Of a stretch of DNA of 64,000 bases, positions 28,191 to 37,162 are shown in pieces. The notes under the pieces are model-generated. The model had not been told where the DNA came from, ran no database searches, and worked only from the letters and a program-made list of their open reading frames with translations. A program made the translations under genes and the position numbers. The DNA comes from Phenylobacterium immobile (ATCC 35973) (GTDB taxonomy: Bacteria > Pseudomonadota > Alphaproteobacteria > Caulobacterales > Caulobacteraceae). The stretch covers positions 1,364,001 to 1,428,000 of the forward strand of contig NZ_CVJQ01000001.1 of NCBI RefSeq assembly GCF_001375595.1, written 5' to 3'. How positions within the stretch are numbered: position 1 is the first letter of the stretch; the number at the start of each line of letters is the position of its first letter.

Positions 28191-28369
28191 GTGGGCCGCG
28201 CCTTCCCGGGACGCCACTTAATTCGCGGTAATTTCCGCAGCTTAGCCGATCGTCGGCGCGATCGGGAACCGACACTGTGCCGGTATGTTTACAGCCATGT
28301 CAAAACCACGGATCGTGTCGCGCCTTGGGGCGGAGAGCGGGCTGATCCCTCCACTGCGAGGAACCACAG

Positions 28370-28942
28370 ATGAGCAAGATCCTGAACCTGAAGTCGATGT
28401 TGTGCGCCGGCGTCGCCGTTGTCGGCCTTTCGATGAGCGCTTCGGCCATGGCCCAGACCACTGAACCGTCGGCCATCGACGAAATCACCGTCACCAGCAA
28501 GTTTGACGCCAACGATGAAGTGAAGACCGCGATGGTCAGCTTCTCCGATCTCGACCTGACCACCAAGATGGGCCAGGACGAGTTGATGAGCCGCGTTGGC
28601 AAGACCGCATCCGACCTTTGCCACCAGCTGGGCGAAAGCATCTCCGACCAGCCCTTGACGGCCATGCCGAGCTGCCAGAAGTCGGCGATCGCCAGCGCTG
28701 ACGATCAGATGAAGATGGCTATCGCCATGGCCAGTTCGCGCGGCGGTCCCGCGCCGATGGCGATGAACGAGCCGGCCCCGATGCGTGAAGCCGCGCCTGC
28801 GGCTACCGCCTATTCTGCGCCGGCGAGCTACACGACCAGCACCGTGACCAATGGCCCGGTTCCGGACACCAAGGAAAACCGCGCCAAGTACGGCATGCCG
28901 ATGTCTAACGCCGGCAAGCACACGGCCGCGGCCGGCAACTAA
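28370..28942 (+). CDS. UrcA family protein (second copy)
   Basis: A 190-residue exported protein: signal peptide through AMAQ, then the UrcA core VKTAMVSFSDLDLTTKMGQDELMSRV with cysteines in DLCHQL and PSCQKSA. Beyond the core is a Met/Ala/Pro-rich low-complexity C-terminal half (about residues 110-190), absent in the first UrcA protein of this window. A ribosome site GAGGAAC lies upstream of ATG 28370. It ends at a hairpin shared with the convergent NrdJ-like gene. Function unknown. Confidence 0.82.
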   Translation: MSKILNLKSMLCAGVAVVGLSMSASAMAQTTEPSAIDEITVTSKFDANDEVKTAMVSFSDLDLTTKMGQDELMSRVGKTASDLCHQLGESISDQPLTAMPSCQKSAIASADDQMKMAIAMASSRGGPAPMAMNEPAPMREAAPAATAYSAPASYTTSTVTNGPVPDTKENRAKYGMPMSNAGKHTAAAGN

Positions 28943-28960
28943 GTCGACCACATTGCGCGC

Positions 28961-28983
28961 CCTCGGGGACTTAACCCCCGAGG
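28961..28983. terminator. Bidirectional hairpin between UrcA and NrdJ-like genes
   Basis: An 8-bp stem (CCTCGGGG at 28961-28968, loop ACTTAAC, CCCCGAGG at 28976-28983) sits between the convergent stops and includes the stop codon of the minus-strand gene. It could terminate both transcripts. Confidence 0.65.
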
Positions 28984-31331
28984 TCCGCGCGATCCGAAGG
29001 GGCGCCGCAGGTCTCGCACGACCGCGCGGCGCCCTTTTGCGTGACAGCGATGTCGCCGCAGGCGGCGCACACATCGGCCGGGCCAAAGCTGGCGCGGGGT
29101 TCGCTGCGCGCGCCGAAGGGCAGGAACACCAGGTTGTCAGGCGCCGCGCCGCGCGAAAAGCCGCGGGAGATGAAGCGCGACGCGGGCTGGGGTTCGTCCT
29201 CCGTGATGGGCTTGCCTGCGCCCAGGCCATCGGCGTTATGCTCGAGCGCGTCGGTGCTCGCGAGGTCGTTGCGGGCCAGGTAGGAAACCCCCAACTCGCG
29301 GAAGATGTAGTCGAGGATCGAGGTCGCCGATCGCACCGTGTCGTTGCCGGTGACCGGGCCCGCCGGCTCGAAGCGGGTGAAGACGAAGGCGTCGACGAAC
29401 TCGTCCAACGGCACGCCGTACTGCAGGCCGATCGAGATCGCGATGGCGAAATTGTTCATCAGCGATCGGAAGGCGGCGCCCTCCTTGTGCATGTCGATGA
29501 AGATCTCGCCGAGCTCGCCGTCGTCGTACTCCCCGGTGTGCAGGTAGACCTTGTGGCCCCCCACGGCCGCCTTCTGGATATAGCCCTTGCGGCGGTCGGG
29601 CAGCTTGCGGCGCGACCTGTCGCGCTCAACGATGCGCTCGACGATCCGCTCGGCGGGCTGCGCCGGCTGTTCAGCCTCGCGGCTGAAATCCCGGGCGGGC
29701 TTGGCGTCGGTGGCGGGCAGGTCGAGCTCCAGGGCGGCGGGCGGATCAGCGCGCCGAACCCGGACGGCCTGGCCGCTCGCCAACACAGCCGCCACAGCGT
29801 CTGGGCCGGCGGCCCAGGACAGGGTGATGGTGCGCACCGGCGGGGCGCTGAGGTGCGGGGCGATGGCGGCCAGCATGGCGGCTTGGGCCAGTTCGTCCTG
29901 CGGCGCGAAGGCGGCCCCGAACGAGGCTAGGGGGTCGCCCAGGAGATCGGCTTCGGCCGCGGCGATGTCAGCCGGGCTGAACCCGGCCAAGGCCAAGACA
30001 TCGATGTCGATGGCGGCGAGATGCTCGGCGTTGGCGCCCAGGACATCGCGGACAAATCCTTCGCCGATGACAGCGGGCGCGAACGCGTCGGATAGGCGGT
30101 GGGCGCCGACCAGCGCGCCTTGGGCCAAGGCGATCTCATGGCCGGTAAAGCCGCGCGCCGTGAGGCTGGCGGTGTTGATCGCCTTGGCGTGCGCCAGATC
30201 GCGCCGGCCTAAGAGGGCTGTGCGCGCCTCATCGCGGTCCACGCCCGCGACGGCGAACCCCAGCAGCGCGGCCTCAGATATACTCGAAAGGAGATGGCCG
30301 TCATCCGTCTGCGCGAGGCTTAGCGGTCCAGACCAGGGGCCAGCGCCCAGATCGCCAGCGCCCAGTCGCAAGGCGAGCGCGGGGTCCTCGGCGACCACCA
30401 GGCCGACGTCTGATCCAGCGAGCGCCTCTGCAGCGGTCGCATAGAGCGCTGCGGCGGCGTCGCGGCCCGCCGGCGCGCCGTAGTCGAGGGCCTGCGCCGC
30501 CAGCCAGTCGCCGACGCCCGCGAGCGCGATCACGCCGCGGCTTTGGCCGGCGGCGGCCGTGCGAAGGGTGTCGTGGAACAGGCTCTCGCTGAACCGGGCG
30601 TCTACGAAGCAGCCCATCAGGGCCACGGCGGCAAGGTCCGAGCGCGCGGCGGCGGCGATCGCTTCAGCGGACGTTCGATCTGGCGCGCTGATGATGGTGT
30701 CGCTGGACCAGACGGTCCGGACGAGGGCGGGCGTCGACGGACCTGCTGCGATGGACAGGCCGGGACCAGGCTGGGCGGGCAGGGCGCACGTCCAGAGAGA
30801 CTCGCCTGCGCGCGCCAGGGATATGGCGTCCAGGATCATGGCGTCGCGGGCTCCGGCGTCGCGCGCAGCTCGCGCCGCGCGCGCCAGGCTCGCATTGCAG
30901 CTCACGTCGGCGCAGGCGGTCTCGTCGCCTTCGCAGCGCAAAACCGCATCCATCACGGCCTGAAGACGCTGACCCAGAGCGAAGCTGGCCGCTGAGGCCG
31001 CCTCGCGCCCTCGGAGCCCCGCGACCACGGCGTCGAGGGTGCGGCTTTCGCTGCTGTCGATGACGCTGACATTTGACTGGCCGGTGCTGAAAGCGATACG
31101 TCCCGCCAGCATGGCCGTTAGAAGGTCGCTCGCCAGGTCCGCGTCGCCGCCGGCCATAGCCTCGGCCTTGCGGGCGATAGCTTCGACGAGGTCGTCGCCA
31201 GGGCCCGCCCAGTCGAGCCAGGCTTCCACGCGCGCGTCGGTCCAGGAAGGCGGCGCTAGCACCTCGATGACGCGGTCCGCCAGCTCCAGCCGGCGCCGGC
31301 TCATGACATGCGATGCGTCGGTCTCGGCCAT
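28971..31331 (-). CDS. Degenerate class II ribonucleotide reductase (NrdJ) paralogue with TSCPD domain
   Basis: A 786-residue protein. Residues ~590-710 are a well-kept TSCPD domain, the C-terminal domain of B12-dependent Nrd[59 protein letters not shown]. Upstream the protein still tracks NrdJ order: [12 protein letters not shown] matches its mid-protein CEGD segment, [25 protein letters not shown] the late barrel region, and [20 protein letters not shown] a further segment. However, the thiyl-radical finger loop (NPCSEY type) and the paired reducing cysteines of NrdJ are not visible, and about 400 residues are missing. The C-terminus keeps two CxxC pairs (CAACGD, CETCG). The ATG at 31331 has a GGGAG ribosome site. 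A catalytic role is unlikely; a regulatory or structural one is a guess. Confidence 0.8.
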   Translation of the reverse strand: MAETDASHVMSRRRLELADRVIEVLAPPSWTDARVEAWLDWAGPGDDLVEAIARKAEAMAGGDADLASDLLTAMLAGRIAFSTGQSNVSVIDSSESRTLDAVVAGLRGREAASAASFALGQRLQAVMDAVLRCEGDETACADVSCNASLARAARAARDAGARDAMILDAISLARAGESLWTCALPAQPGPGLSIAAGPSTPALVRTVWSSDTIISAPDRTSAEAIAAAARSDLAAVALMGCFVDARFSESLFHDTLRTAAAGQSRGVIALAGVGDWLAAQALDYGAPAGRDAAAALYATAAEALAGSDVGLVVAEDPALALRLGAGDLGAGPWSGPLSLAQTDDGHLLSSISEAALLGFAVAGVDRDEARTALLGRRDLAHAKAINTASLTARGFTGHEIALAQGALVGAHRLSDAFAPAVIGEGFVRDVLGANAEHLAAIDIDVLALAGFSPADIAAAEADLLGDPLASFGAAFAPQDELAQAAMLAAIAPHLSAPPVRTITLSWAAGPDAVAAVLASGQAVRVRRADPPAALELDLPATDAKPARDFSREAEQPAQPAERIVERIVERDRSRRKLPDRRKGYIQKAAVGGHKVYLHTGEYDDGELGEIFIDMHKEGAAFRSLMNNFAIAISIGLQYGVPLDEFVDAFVFTRFEPAGPVTGNDTVRSATSILDYIFRELGVSYLARNDLASTDALEHNADGLGAGKPITEDEPQPASRFISRGFSRGAAPDNLVFLPFGARSEPRASFGPADVCAACGDIAVTQKGAARSCETCGAPSDRADLGG

Positions 31332-31523
31332 GTTCGACTCCCTGGTCCTAAAACTAGGGTCAGAAGCTAAGGCTGATCAATAGATATGGGGTTCTGACGT
31401 GGGTCGTCCACAATATCTTGTCATGGAGTGCGCCTTCGGTGCGCCTGCCGGCGCGGCTGGACGCTAGGGAACGCGGCGGCTATGTTCCGGCCGCATCAAC
31501 GCTTACCGCGGGGTCGGAATCTC

Positions 31524-31937
31524 TTGTCCAAGTTTTTGAAGTCGCTGGTCGGTTGGGCCACCTGGTGGAACGGCGCTTCGGTGGGCGCGAAGTTCCATAT
31601 CGGCCGCCGTGCGAACCTCGTCGGGACCGATGAGATGGGCAACAAGTACTACGAGGCCCGCGACAACAAGGACAGCTACGACAGCCGCAAGCGTCGTTAC
31701 GTGATCTTCAACGGCTATGCCGAGGCGTCCAAGGTTTCGCCCGACTGGCATGGCTGGCTGCACCACACCTTCGCCGAACCGCCGACCACGGCGCCCTTCG
31801 TCGTCAAGGCCTGGGAGAAGGACCACCTTCCTAACATGTCCGGCACCGTGCACGCGTACAAGCCGCAAGGCGCGCTGGGCCGTGGCGGCGAACGGCAGAA
31901 GGCGACTGGCGACTATGAGGCCTGGACGCCTAATTAG
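31524..31937 (+). CDS. NADH:ubiquinone oxidoreductase NDUFA12-like accessory subunit
   Basis: An accessory subunit of complex I shared by mitochondria and alphaproteobacteria. The 137 residues show FLKSLVGWATWWNGASVGAK, LVGTDEMGNKYYEAR, RRYVIFNGYAEASKVSPDWH and the conserved GWLHHTFAEPP. The frame has no ATG at the expected site; the TTG at 31524 (LSKFLKSL) gives the usual N-terminus and has a GGGGTCGGA site upstream. An ATG at 31482 is the alternative. It precedes DUF2155, the standard alphaproteobacterial order. The main nuo operon is not in the window. Confidence 0.9.
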   Translation: MSKFLKSLVGWATWWNGASVGAKFHIGRRANLVGTDEMGNKYYEARDNKDSYDSRKRRYVIFNGYAEASKVSPDWHGWLHHTFAEPPTTAPFVVKAWEKDHLPNMSGTVHAYKPQGALGRGGERQKATGDYEAWTPN

Positions 31938-31956
31938 AAGGCCGGTGCGTCGAGTC

Positions 31957-32751
31957 ATGGCCTCCCATCGTCTCGCCTTGATCGGCGGCGGGCTGGCGCT
32001 GGCCGGCGCGCTGTCGGCCGTTGGGCTTGTCGCCGCGCAACCCGCCCCGGTCCCGCCGGCGGAGGAAGCGCCGCCCGTCGATGTGCCGACGCCCGCGCCC
32101 CTGGCCATTCCAGCGATCCCGCCTGAGGATCTAGCGCCCGCGCCGCGCCCGACCGCGGTCGTGGCGGCCAAGCCTACCGCTGCGCCGGCACGCCGGGCGC
32201 GCTACGACGTCGCCGTGATCCGGGCGATCGACAAGGTGACGGCTGAATCCATCCGCTTCGAAGCCCGGGTGGGTCAACCCGTCCGCTTCAAGGGCCTGAT
32301 CTTCACGGTAAAGGCTTGCGAACGCTCAGCGCCAGATGAAGCCTTCGACGACTCCATCGCCTACCTGACGGTCGAATCCCAGCCGCGACCGGCGCCGGGC
32401 AAGCCGTTGCTGGCCCCGCGCCAGGTGTATCGCGGCTGGATGTACGCCTCGTCGCCCGGCGTCCACCCGCTCGAGCATCCCGTCTATGACGCCTGGCTGA
32501 TGCTCTGCAGAGCCGCCACGCCTGCGCCAGGTCGTGTTACGCCGCCGGCCGCGCCTGCGGCCAAGGCCGCGCCGCCGCCCCCACCAGCGCCCGCGGCGAC
32601 ACCTACGCCGCCGGTCGCACCGGTGACGCCGCCCGCCGTCGTCCGGCCGCCGGTGCGCTCCACGCCGCCGGCGGCCGCCACGCCAGTGGCCCCACCGCCC
32701 GCACCGGACCCGATCGATGAGCCGCCGCCAGCGGAAGACCCGATCGGCTGA
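31957..32751 (+). CDS. DUF2155 exported protein
   Basis: A 264-residue protein with an N-terminal export signal ([20 protein letters not shown]), a Pro-rich linker, then the DUF2155 core [35 protein letters not shown] and [20 protein letters not shown] with two conserved cysteines. The last ~85 residues are a Pro/Ala/Thr-rich tail of low complexity. That tail is encoded opposite an extension of the aat reading frame (32484-32751). Function unknown; the family is almost always next to NDUFA12 and aat in alphaproteobacteria. Confidence 0.85.
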   Translation: MASHRLALIGGGLALAGALSAVGLVAAQPAPVPPAEEAPPVDVPTPAPLAIPAIPPEDLAPAPRPTAVVAAKPTAAPARRARYDVAVIRAIDKVTAESIRFEARVGQPVRFKGLIFTVKACERSAPDEAFDDSIAYLTVESQPRPAPGKPLLAPRQVYRGWMYASSPGVHPLEHPVYDAWLMLCRAATPAPGRVTPPAAPAAKAAPPPPPAPAATPTPPVAPVTPPAVVRPPVRSTPPAAATPVAPPPAPDPIDEPPPAEDPIG

Positions 32752-33344
32752 GGCCAAAAGCGCGCGTCCACCGCCAGCGCCGCCTTCAGTCGCCGCCGGT
32801 ACTGGGCGCGCGAGAGCTCCAGCGCGCCGAACTGGGCCAGGTGTTCCGTCATGAACTGGGCGTCGAGCAGGACGAAGCCGTAGTCGATCAGCCGCGCGAC
32901 CAGATGGACAAGAGCGATCTTTGAGGCGTCGGTCGCCCGGCTGAACATGCTTTCGCCGAAGAAAGCTCCGCCGAGCGCCACTCCGTAAAGGCCGCCCACC
33001 AACTGGCCCTGCGACCAGCATTCAACGCTGTGGGCGAAGCCCATCGCGTGCAATTCGCCGTAGAGCCGTTCGATCGGCCGATTGATCCAGGTCTCGGGAT
33101 GATCGGGGCGCGGTTCCGCACACAGGGCCACGACGGTGGCGAAGGCCGTGTCAAACCGCACTTCATAGGGGTCCGCGCGCACTTTCCGCGCGAGCCTGCG
33201 CGACACGTGGAAACCTTTGAGCGGCAGCACCCCGCGCCACTCGGGGTCGACTAGAAACATCCGGTCGTCGTCCCGCGCATCGGCCATCGGAAAGACGCCG
33301 TTGGCGTAGCAGGACAGGAGCTCGGACGGACCGAAGGTCTCCAT
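32484..33344 (-). CDS. aat: Leucyl/phenylalanyl-tRNA-protein transferase
   Basis: Aat adds Leu or Phe to N-terminal Arg/Lys of proteins, marking them for ClpSAP. The core (about residues 1-205) is typical: [80 protein letters not shown]. The ATG at 33344 gives METFGPSEL. There is no stop at the usual end: the frame continues ~80 residues as a Gly/Ala/Thr/Val-rich tail to a TAG at 32484, antisense to the DUF2155 proline-rich tail. The protein is thus 286 aa compared with about 210-240 in the family. Whether the tail is real is open. Confidence 0.88.
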   Translation of the reverse strand: METFGPSELLSCYANGVFPMADARDDDRMFLVDPEWRGVLPLKGFHVSRRLARKVRADPYEVRFDTAFATVVALCAEPRPDHPETWINRPIERLYGELHAMGFAHSVECWSQGQLVGGLYGVALGGAFFGESMFSRATDASKIALVHLVARLIDYGFVLLDAQFMTEHLAQFGALELSRAQYRRRLKAALAVDARFWPQPIGSSAGGGSSIGSGAGGGATGVAAAGGVERTGGRTTAGGVTGATGGVGVAAGAGGGGGAALAAGAAGGVTRPGAGVAALQSISQAS

Positions 33345-33355
33345 CAGGGACGCAA

Positions 33356-34705
33356 TCAGGCCTGGGCCTGGGCCTTCATCCAGTTTTCCAGCCAGTGGAT
33401 GTTGTAGGCGCCCTCGCGGATGTCGGGCTGCAACAACAGTTCCTGGAAGAGGGGGATGTTTGTGTCGATGCCGGCCACCACCATCTCGCTGAGGCAACGG
33501 TTCAACCGGGCGATACATTCGGCCCGGTCCCGGCCGTGAACGATCAGCTTGCCCACCAGGCTGTCGTAATAGGGCGGGATCGAATAGCCGGCGTACAGCG
33601 CGCTATCAAGGCGCACGCCCAGGCCGCCGGGCGCATGGAAGTCCGTGACCAGGCCTGGCGAGGGTACGAAGGTGCGGGCGTTCTCGGCGTTGATGCGGCA
33701 CTCGATAGCGTGGCCCTCGAAGACCACTTCGTCTTGGCTGAACGACAGCGGCAGGCCCGCGGCGATGCGGATCTGTTCACGTACCAAATCGATGCCGGTG
33801 ATGGCCTCGGTGACCGGATGCTCCACCTGCAGGCGGGTGTTCATCTCGATAAAGAAGAACTCGCCATTCTCGTACAGGAACTCGATGGTGCCGACGCCGA
33901 GGTAGCCGATGGCGCGGACGGCATCGACGACAACCTTGCCGATCTTCGCCCGCTCTTCCGGCGTGATGGCGGGCGAGGGGGCCTCTTCCAGAACCTTCTG
34001 GTGGCGGCGCTGCAGTGAACAGTCGCGTTCGCCCAAGTGGCAGACGTTGCCGAAGCTGTCGGCGATCACCTGGATCTCGATGTGCCGTGGCGTCTGGAGG
34101 TAGCGCTCCATGTAGACCGCGCCGTCGCCGAAGGCGGCCAGCGCTTCGGAACGCGCCGTGGATACGGCCTCCGCCAGATCGTCCTCGGTCTGGGCGACCT
34201 TCATGCCCCGTCCGCCGCCGCCGGCGGCGGCCTTGATCAGCACCGGAAAGCCGATCAGCTTGGCGGCTTCGAAGGCCTCTTCCTCGGTGGTCACGGCGCC
34301 ATCCGAGCCGGGCACCACGGGTATGCCTGCGTCCTTCACCGCCTGCTTGGCGGTGATCTTGTCGCCCATCAGCTTGATGTGCTCAGGCCGCGGTCCGATG
34401 AAGGTGTAGCCGTGCGCTTCGACGATTTCGGCGAAACGGGCGTTTTCGGAGAGGAAGCCGTAGCCCGGATGGATCGCCTGAGCGCCGGTGATCTCCGCGG
34501 CCGCGATGATCTGTGGAATGTTCAAGTAGCTCTTGGCGGCCGGCGGAGGGCCGATACAGACGCTCTCGTCCGCCAGGCGCACCCACATGGCGCCGGAGTC
34601 GGCCTCGGAGTGGACGGCCACCGTGGAGATGCCCATTTCCTTGCAGGCGCGGTGGATGCGAAGCGCGATCTCGCCGCGGTTCGCAATCAGGATTTTTTCG
34701 AACAT
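33356..34705 (-). CDS. accC: Acetyl-CoA carboxylase biotin carboxylase subunit
   Basis: Carboxylates the biotin on AccB, the first half-reaction of fatty acid synthesis. The 449 residues have the family start [31 protein letters not shown], the ATP-grasp glycine loop [26 protein letters not shown] and [11 protein letters not shown]. The upstream ATG-less extension in the frame is ignored. It lies 4 bases after accB and 11 before aat on the same strand, forming aroQ-accB-accC-aat. Confidence 0.97.
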   Translation of the reverse strand: MFEKILIANRGEIALRIHRACKEMGISTVAVHSEADSGAMWVRLADESVCIGPPPAAKSYLNIPQIIAAAEITGAQAIHPGYGFLSENARFAEIVEAHGYTFIGPRPEHIKLMGDKITAKQAVKDAGIPVVPGSDGAVTTEEEAFEAAKLIGFPVLIKAAAGGGGRGMKVAQTEDDLAEAVSTARSEALAAFGDGAVYMERYLQTPRHIEIQVIADSFGNVCHLGERDCSLQRRHQKVLEEAPSPAITPEERAKIGKVVVDAVRAIGYLGVGTIEFLYENGEFFFIEMNTRLQVEHPVTEAITGIDLVREQIRIAAGLPLSFSQDEVVFEGHAIECRINAENARTFVPSPGLVTDFHAPGGLGVRLDSALYAGYSIPPYYDSLVGKLIVHGRDRAECIARLNRCLSEMVVAGIDTNIPLFQELLLQPDIREGAYNIHWLENWMKAQAQA

Positions 34706-34709
34706 CGCG

Positions 34710-35180
34710 CTATTCGATGACGGCGAGAGGTTCGCCGTATTCGACCGGCTGGCCGTCGGCGACCAGCAGTTCGACGATCTTGCCGCCACGGGGGGCGGGG
34801 ATCGGGTTCATGGTCTTCATTGCCTCGACGATCATGATCGTCTGGCCAGCTACGACGGTGTCGCCCACCTTCACAAAGGGTTCGGCGCCCGGCTGCGGCG
34901 ACATGTAGGTGGTGCCGACCATCGGCGATTTAACCGTCTCACCGGCGGCGCGCGCGGGCGCAGTCTCGACGGCGGCGGCGGCGGGCGCTGCTGCGGCGGC
35001 CGGCGCGGGGGCATAGGCCACGGTCTGCGCCGCCGCTGTCAGGGTCTTGGCCACGCGAATCTTCAGGCCGTCGTGCTCGATCTCAATTTCCGACAGTCCT
35101 GTCTCGGTCAGGATATCCGCTAGTTTGCGGACCAGCTGCGCGTCGATCGAATCGGCGGAAGCCTTAGGGGTAGTGGGCAT
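34710..35180 (-). CDS. accB: Biotin carboxyl carrier protein of acetyl-CoA carboxylase
   Basis: Carries the biotin arm between AccC and AccDA. The 156 residues have an N-terminal region [20 protein letters not shown], an Ala/Pro-rich hinge at about residues 55-80, and the biotinyl domain with the target lysine in EAMKTMN and the thumb-containing [18 protein letters not shown]. The start is ATG 35180, directly preceded by an in-frame GTG. It is followed by accC. Confidence 0.96.
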   Translation of the reverse strand: MPTTPKASADSIDAQLVRKLADILTETGLSEIEIEHDGLKIRVAKTLTAAAQTVAYAPAPAAAAAPAAAAVETAPARAAGETVKSPMVGTTYMSPQPGAEPFVKVGDTVVAGQTIMIVEAMKTMNPIPAPRGGKIVELLVADGQPVEYGEPLAVIE

Positions 35181-35189
35181 CACAGTTCC

Positions 35190-35633
35190 TTATTTCACGC
35201 TGGCCAGGTGAGCCGCGGCCTCCACGGCCAGTTCATAGCTCTTCCCGCCAAAGCCGGACACCAGGCCAGTCGCGGCCAGGGAGACATAGGTTTCGCGCCG
35301 AAACGCCTCGCGCGCGGCAGGGTTCGACAGGTGGCATTCAATCACCGGCACCGCCAGCATCTTGAGTGCGTCGAGGATCGCCACAGAGGTGTGGCCATAG
35401 CCGGCTGGATTGATGACCAGGCCGCAGGCCTCCGTGCGGGCTTCCTGAATCCAGTCGATCAGGACGCCCTCATGGTTCGATTGCCGGAATTCAATGGTGT
35501 GTCCCAAGGCAGCCGCCCGCACCTCGCAGAGGACGCGAATGTCTTCCAGGGTCTGCCGGCCGTAAATCTCGGGCTCCCGCGTCCCCAGGAGGTTGAGATT
35601 GGGGCCGCTCAGAACATAGATCGGTTTCGCCAT
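35190..35633 (-). CDS. aroQ: 3-dehydroquinate dehydratase, type II
   Basis: Dehydrates 3-dehydroquinate in the shikimate pathway. The 147 residues show the type II signature [15 protein letters not shown] with catalytic Tyr24, the substrate loop [19 protein letters not shown] and the catalytic His101 in ECHLSNP. It leads the aroQ-accB-accC-aat operon, with 9 bases to accB. The 77-bp gap to the divergent thiS gene probably holds both promoters. Confidence 0.96.
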   Translation of the reverse strand: MAKPIYVLSGPNLNLLGTREPEIYGRQTLEDIRVLCEVRAAALGHTIEFRQSNHEGVLIDWIQEARTEACGLVINPAGYGHTSVAILDALKMLAVPVIECHLSNPAAREAFRRETYVSLAATGLVSGFGGKSYELAVEAAAHLASVK

Positions 35634-35710
35634 TGCGCTCCGCCGTCGATTCCGCCGTCTTGTAACGGTGGGCGCTGCGGGTCACAAGCTCACGCCTTGG
35701 AGACAGGGTC

Positions 35711-35911
35711 ATGAATCTGATCATCAACGGCGAGGCGCGCACCATAGAGGGCGTTGGCGACCTGGCTGGCCTGGTGGAAGCGCTGGGATTAGACCCGCGC
35801 AAGGTGGCGATCGAGCGCAACCTGGAGATCGTGCCCCGGTCGACCTATCTGGGCCATGCGATCGCTGACGGCGACCGTATCGAGATCGTGCATTTCATCG
35901 GAGGCGGCTGA
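35711..35911 (+). CDS. thiS: Sulfur carrier protein ThiS
   Basis: A 66-residue ubiquitin-like carrier whose C-terminal Gly-Gly (HFIGGG) is thiocarboxylated and donates sulfur to the thiazole ring of thiamine. [26 protein letters not shown] and [13 protein letters not shown] are all typical. It lies two bases before thiG. I searched the leader by eye for a TPP riboswitch (CUGAGA and its partner) and did not find one. Confidence 0.94.
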   Translation: MNLIINGEARTIEGVGDLAGLVEALGLDPRKVAIERNLEIVPRSTYLGHAIADGDRIEIVHFIGGG

Positions 35912-35913
35912 CC

Positions 35914-36711
35914 ATGGACGGAACGACCGAGGCTAAGGCCGCCGATGAAACCTGGACCGTCGCCGGTCGCACCTTCACTTCGCGGCTGATCGTCGGGACC
36001 GGCAAGTACGCCGATTACGCCCTGAACGCCGCCGCAGCTGAAGCCGCTGGCGCCGAGATCGTCACGGTGGCCCTGCGCCGGGTGAACCTTGCCGATCCGA
36101 GCCAGCCCATGCTGGCCGACTATGTGAAGCCGGAGCGCTTCACCTATCTGCCGAACACCGCGGGCTGTTTCACTGGCGAGGACGCGGTGCGCACGCTCAG
36201 GCTCGCCCGCGAGGCCGGCGGATGGGACCTGGTGAAACTGGAGGTGCTTTCGAACACCGCACACCTCCTGCCCGACATGGAAGAAACGCTGCGCGCATTG
36301 AAGTTGCTGATTTCGGACGGCTTCTCCGTGATGGTCTACTGCACCGACGACCCGGTCTACGCCAAGAAGCTGGAAGACGCCGGCGCCGCAGCGATCATGC
36401 CGGCCGCCGCCCCCATTGGCTCGGGTCGGGGCATCCAGAACATGCTGAATCTCGGCCTGATCATTGAGCAATCCAAGGTTCCCGTCCTGGTCGACGCCGG
36501 TGTCGGCACCGCCTCGGACGCGACCGTCGCCATGGAGATGGGCTGCGACGCCGTGTTGATGAACACGGCGATCGCTGAGGCGAAGGACCCGATCCGCATG
36601 GCCCGCGCCATGAAGCACGCTGTTATCGCTGGGCGCGAAGCCTACCTGGCCGGGCGCATGGGCAAGCGGCTGTACGCGAGCGCAAGTTCGCCGCTTAACG
36701 GCTTGATCTGA
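35914..36711 (+). CDS. thiG: Thiazole synthase
   Basis: Forms the thiazole phosphate from deoxyxylulose phosphate, ThiS-thiocarboxylate and dehydroglycine. The 265 residues show [20 protein letters not shown], the Schiff-base Lys108 in [19 protein letters not shown] and [10 protein letters not shown]. It is translated with thiS. The rest of the thiamine pathway (thiO/thiH, thiE, thiC) is not in the window. It meets the convergent response regulator with a 3-base gap. Confidence 0.96.
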   Translation: MDGTTEAKAADETWTVAGRTFTSRLIVGTGKYADYALNAAAAEAAGAEIVTVALRRVNLADPSQPMLADYVKPERFTYLPNTAGCFTGEDAVRTLRLAREAGGWDLVKLEVLSNTAHLLPDMEETLRALKLLISDGFSVMVYCTDDPVYAKKLEDAGAAAIMPAAAPIGSGRGIQNMLNLGLIIEQSKVPVLVDAGVGTASDATVAMEMGCDAVLMNTAIAEAKDPIRMARAMKHAVIAGREAYLAGRMGKRLYASASSPLNGLI

Positions 36712-36714
36712 GGC

Positions 36715-37158
36715 TCACGCCAGCTGCGGCGGCGGTTCGTTGAGGATCGCCCAGAACATGCCGAGATCCTGGATGGCCTCGAAGAAGGCGTTGAAATCGA
36801 CGGGCTTCACGACGAAGGCGTTCACGCCAAGTTCGTAGCTGCGGAGCAGGTCGCGCTCCTCCCGCGACGCCGTGAGCATGACCACAGGAATCTGCCGCTT
36901 GGTGACGTCGCTCTTGACCTTCTCCAGCACCTCCAGGCCATCGACCTTGGGCAGCTTGAGATCCAGCAGCACCACGGCCGGGTCGCCGGCGTCGCGTTCG
37001 GCGAACTGGCCGCGCCCATAAAGGAAATCCAGCGCCTCGGCGCCATCCCTGGCGACCACGATCTCATTGGCGAGCTGACATTTCGCGAGCGCCGCCAAGG
37101 TCAGTTCGAGATCGCGGGGATTGTCTTCAACCAGCAGAATCGGCCGCAAGTCAGCCAT
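36715..37158 (-). CDS. Single-domain response regulator (Rcp1-like)
   Basis: A 147-residue receiver domain with no output domain. It has the acidic pair in LLVEDNPRDLELT, the phosphoacceptor aspartate in VVLLDLKLPKVDGLEVL, the Thr in VVMLTASREERD and the lysine in AFVVKPVDF. This subtype is the usual partner of bacteriophytochromes (Rcp family). It lies 4 bases after the phytochrome gene and is almost surely its phosphotransfer target. Confidence 0.92.
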   Translation of the reverse strand: MADLRPILLVEDNPRDLELTLAALAKCQLANEIVVARDGAEALDFLYGRGQFAERDAGDPAVVLLDLKLPKVDGLEVLEKVKSDVTKRQIPVVMLTASREERDLLRSYELGVNAFVVKPVDFNAFFEAIQDLGMFWAILNEPPPQLA

Positions 37159-37162
37159 ACGT

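Noticed and set aside
35634..35710. TPP riboswitch upstream of thiS
   Set aside because: The 77-bp gap is too short and lacks the CUGAGA and pairing elements.
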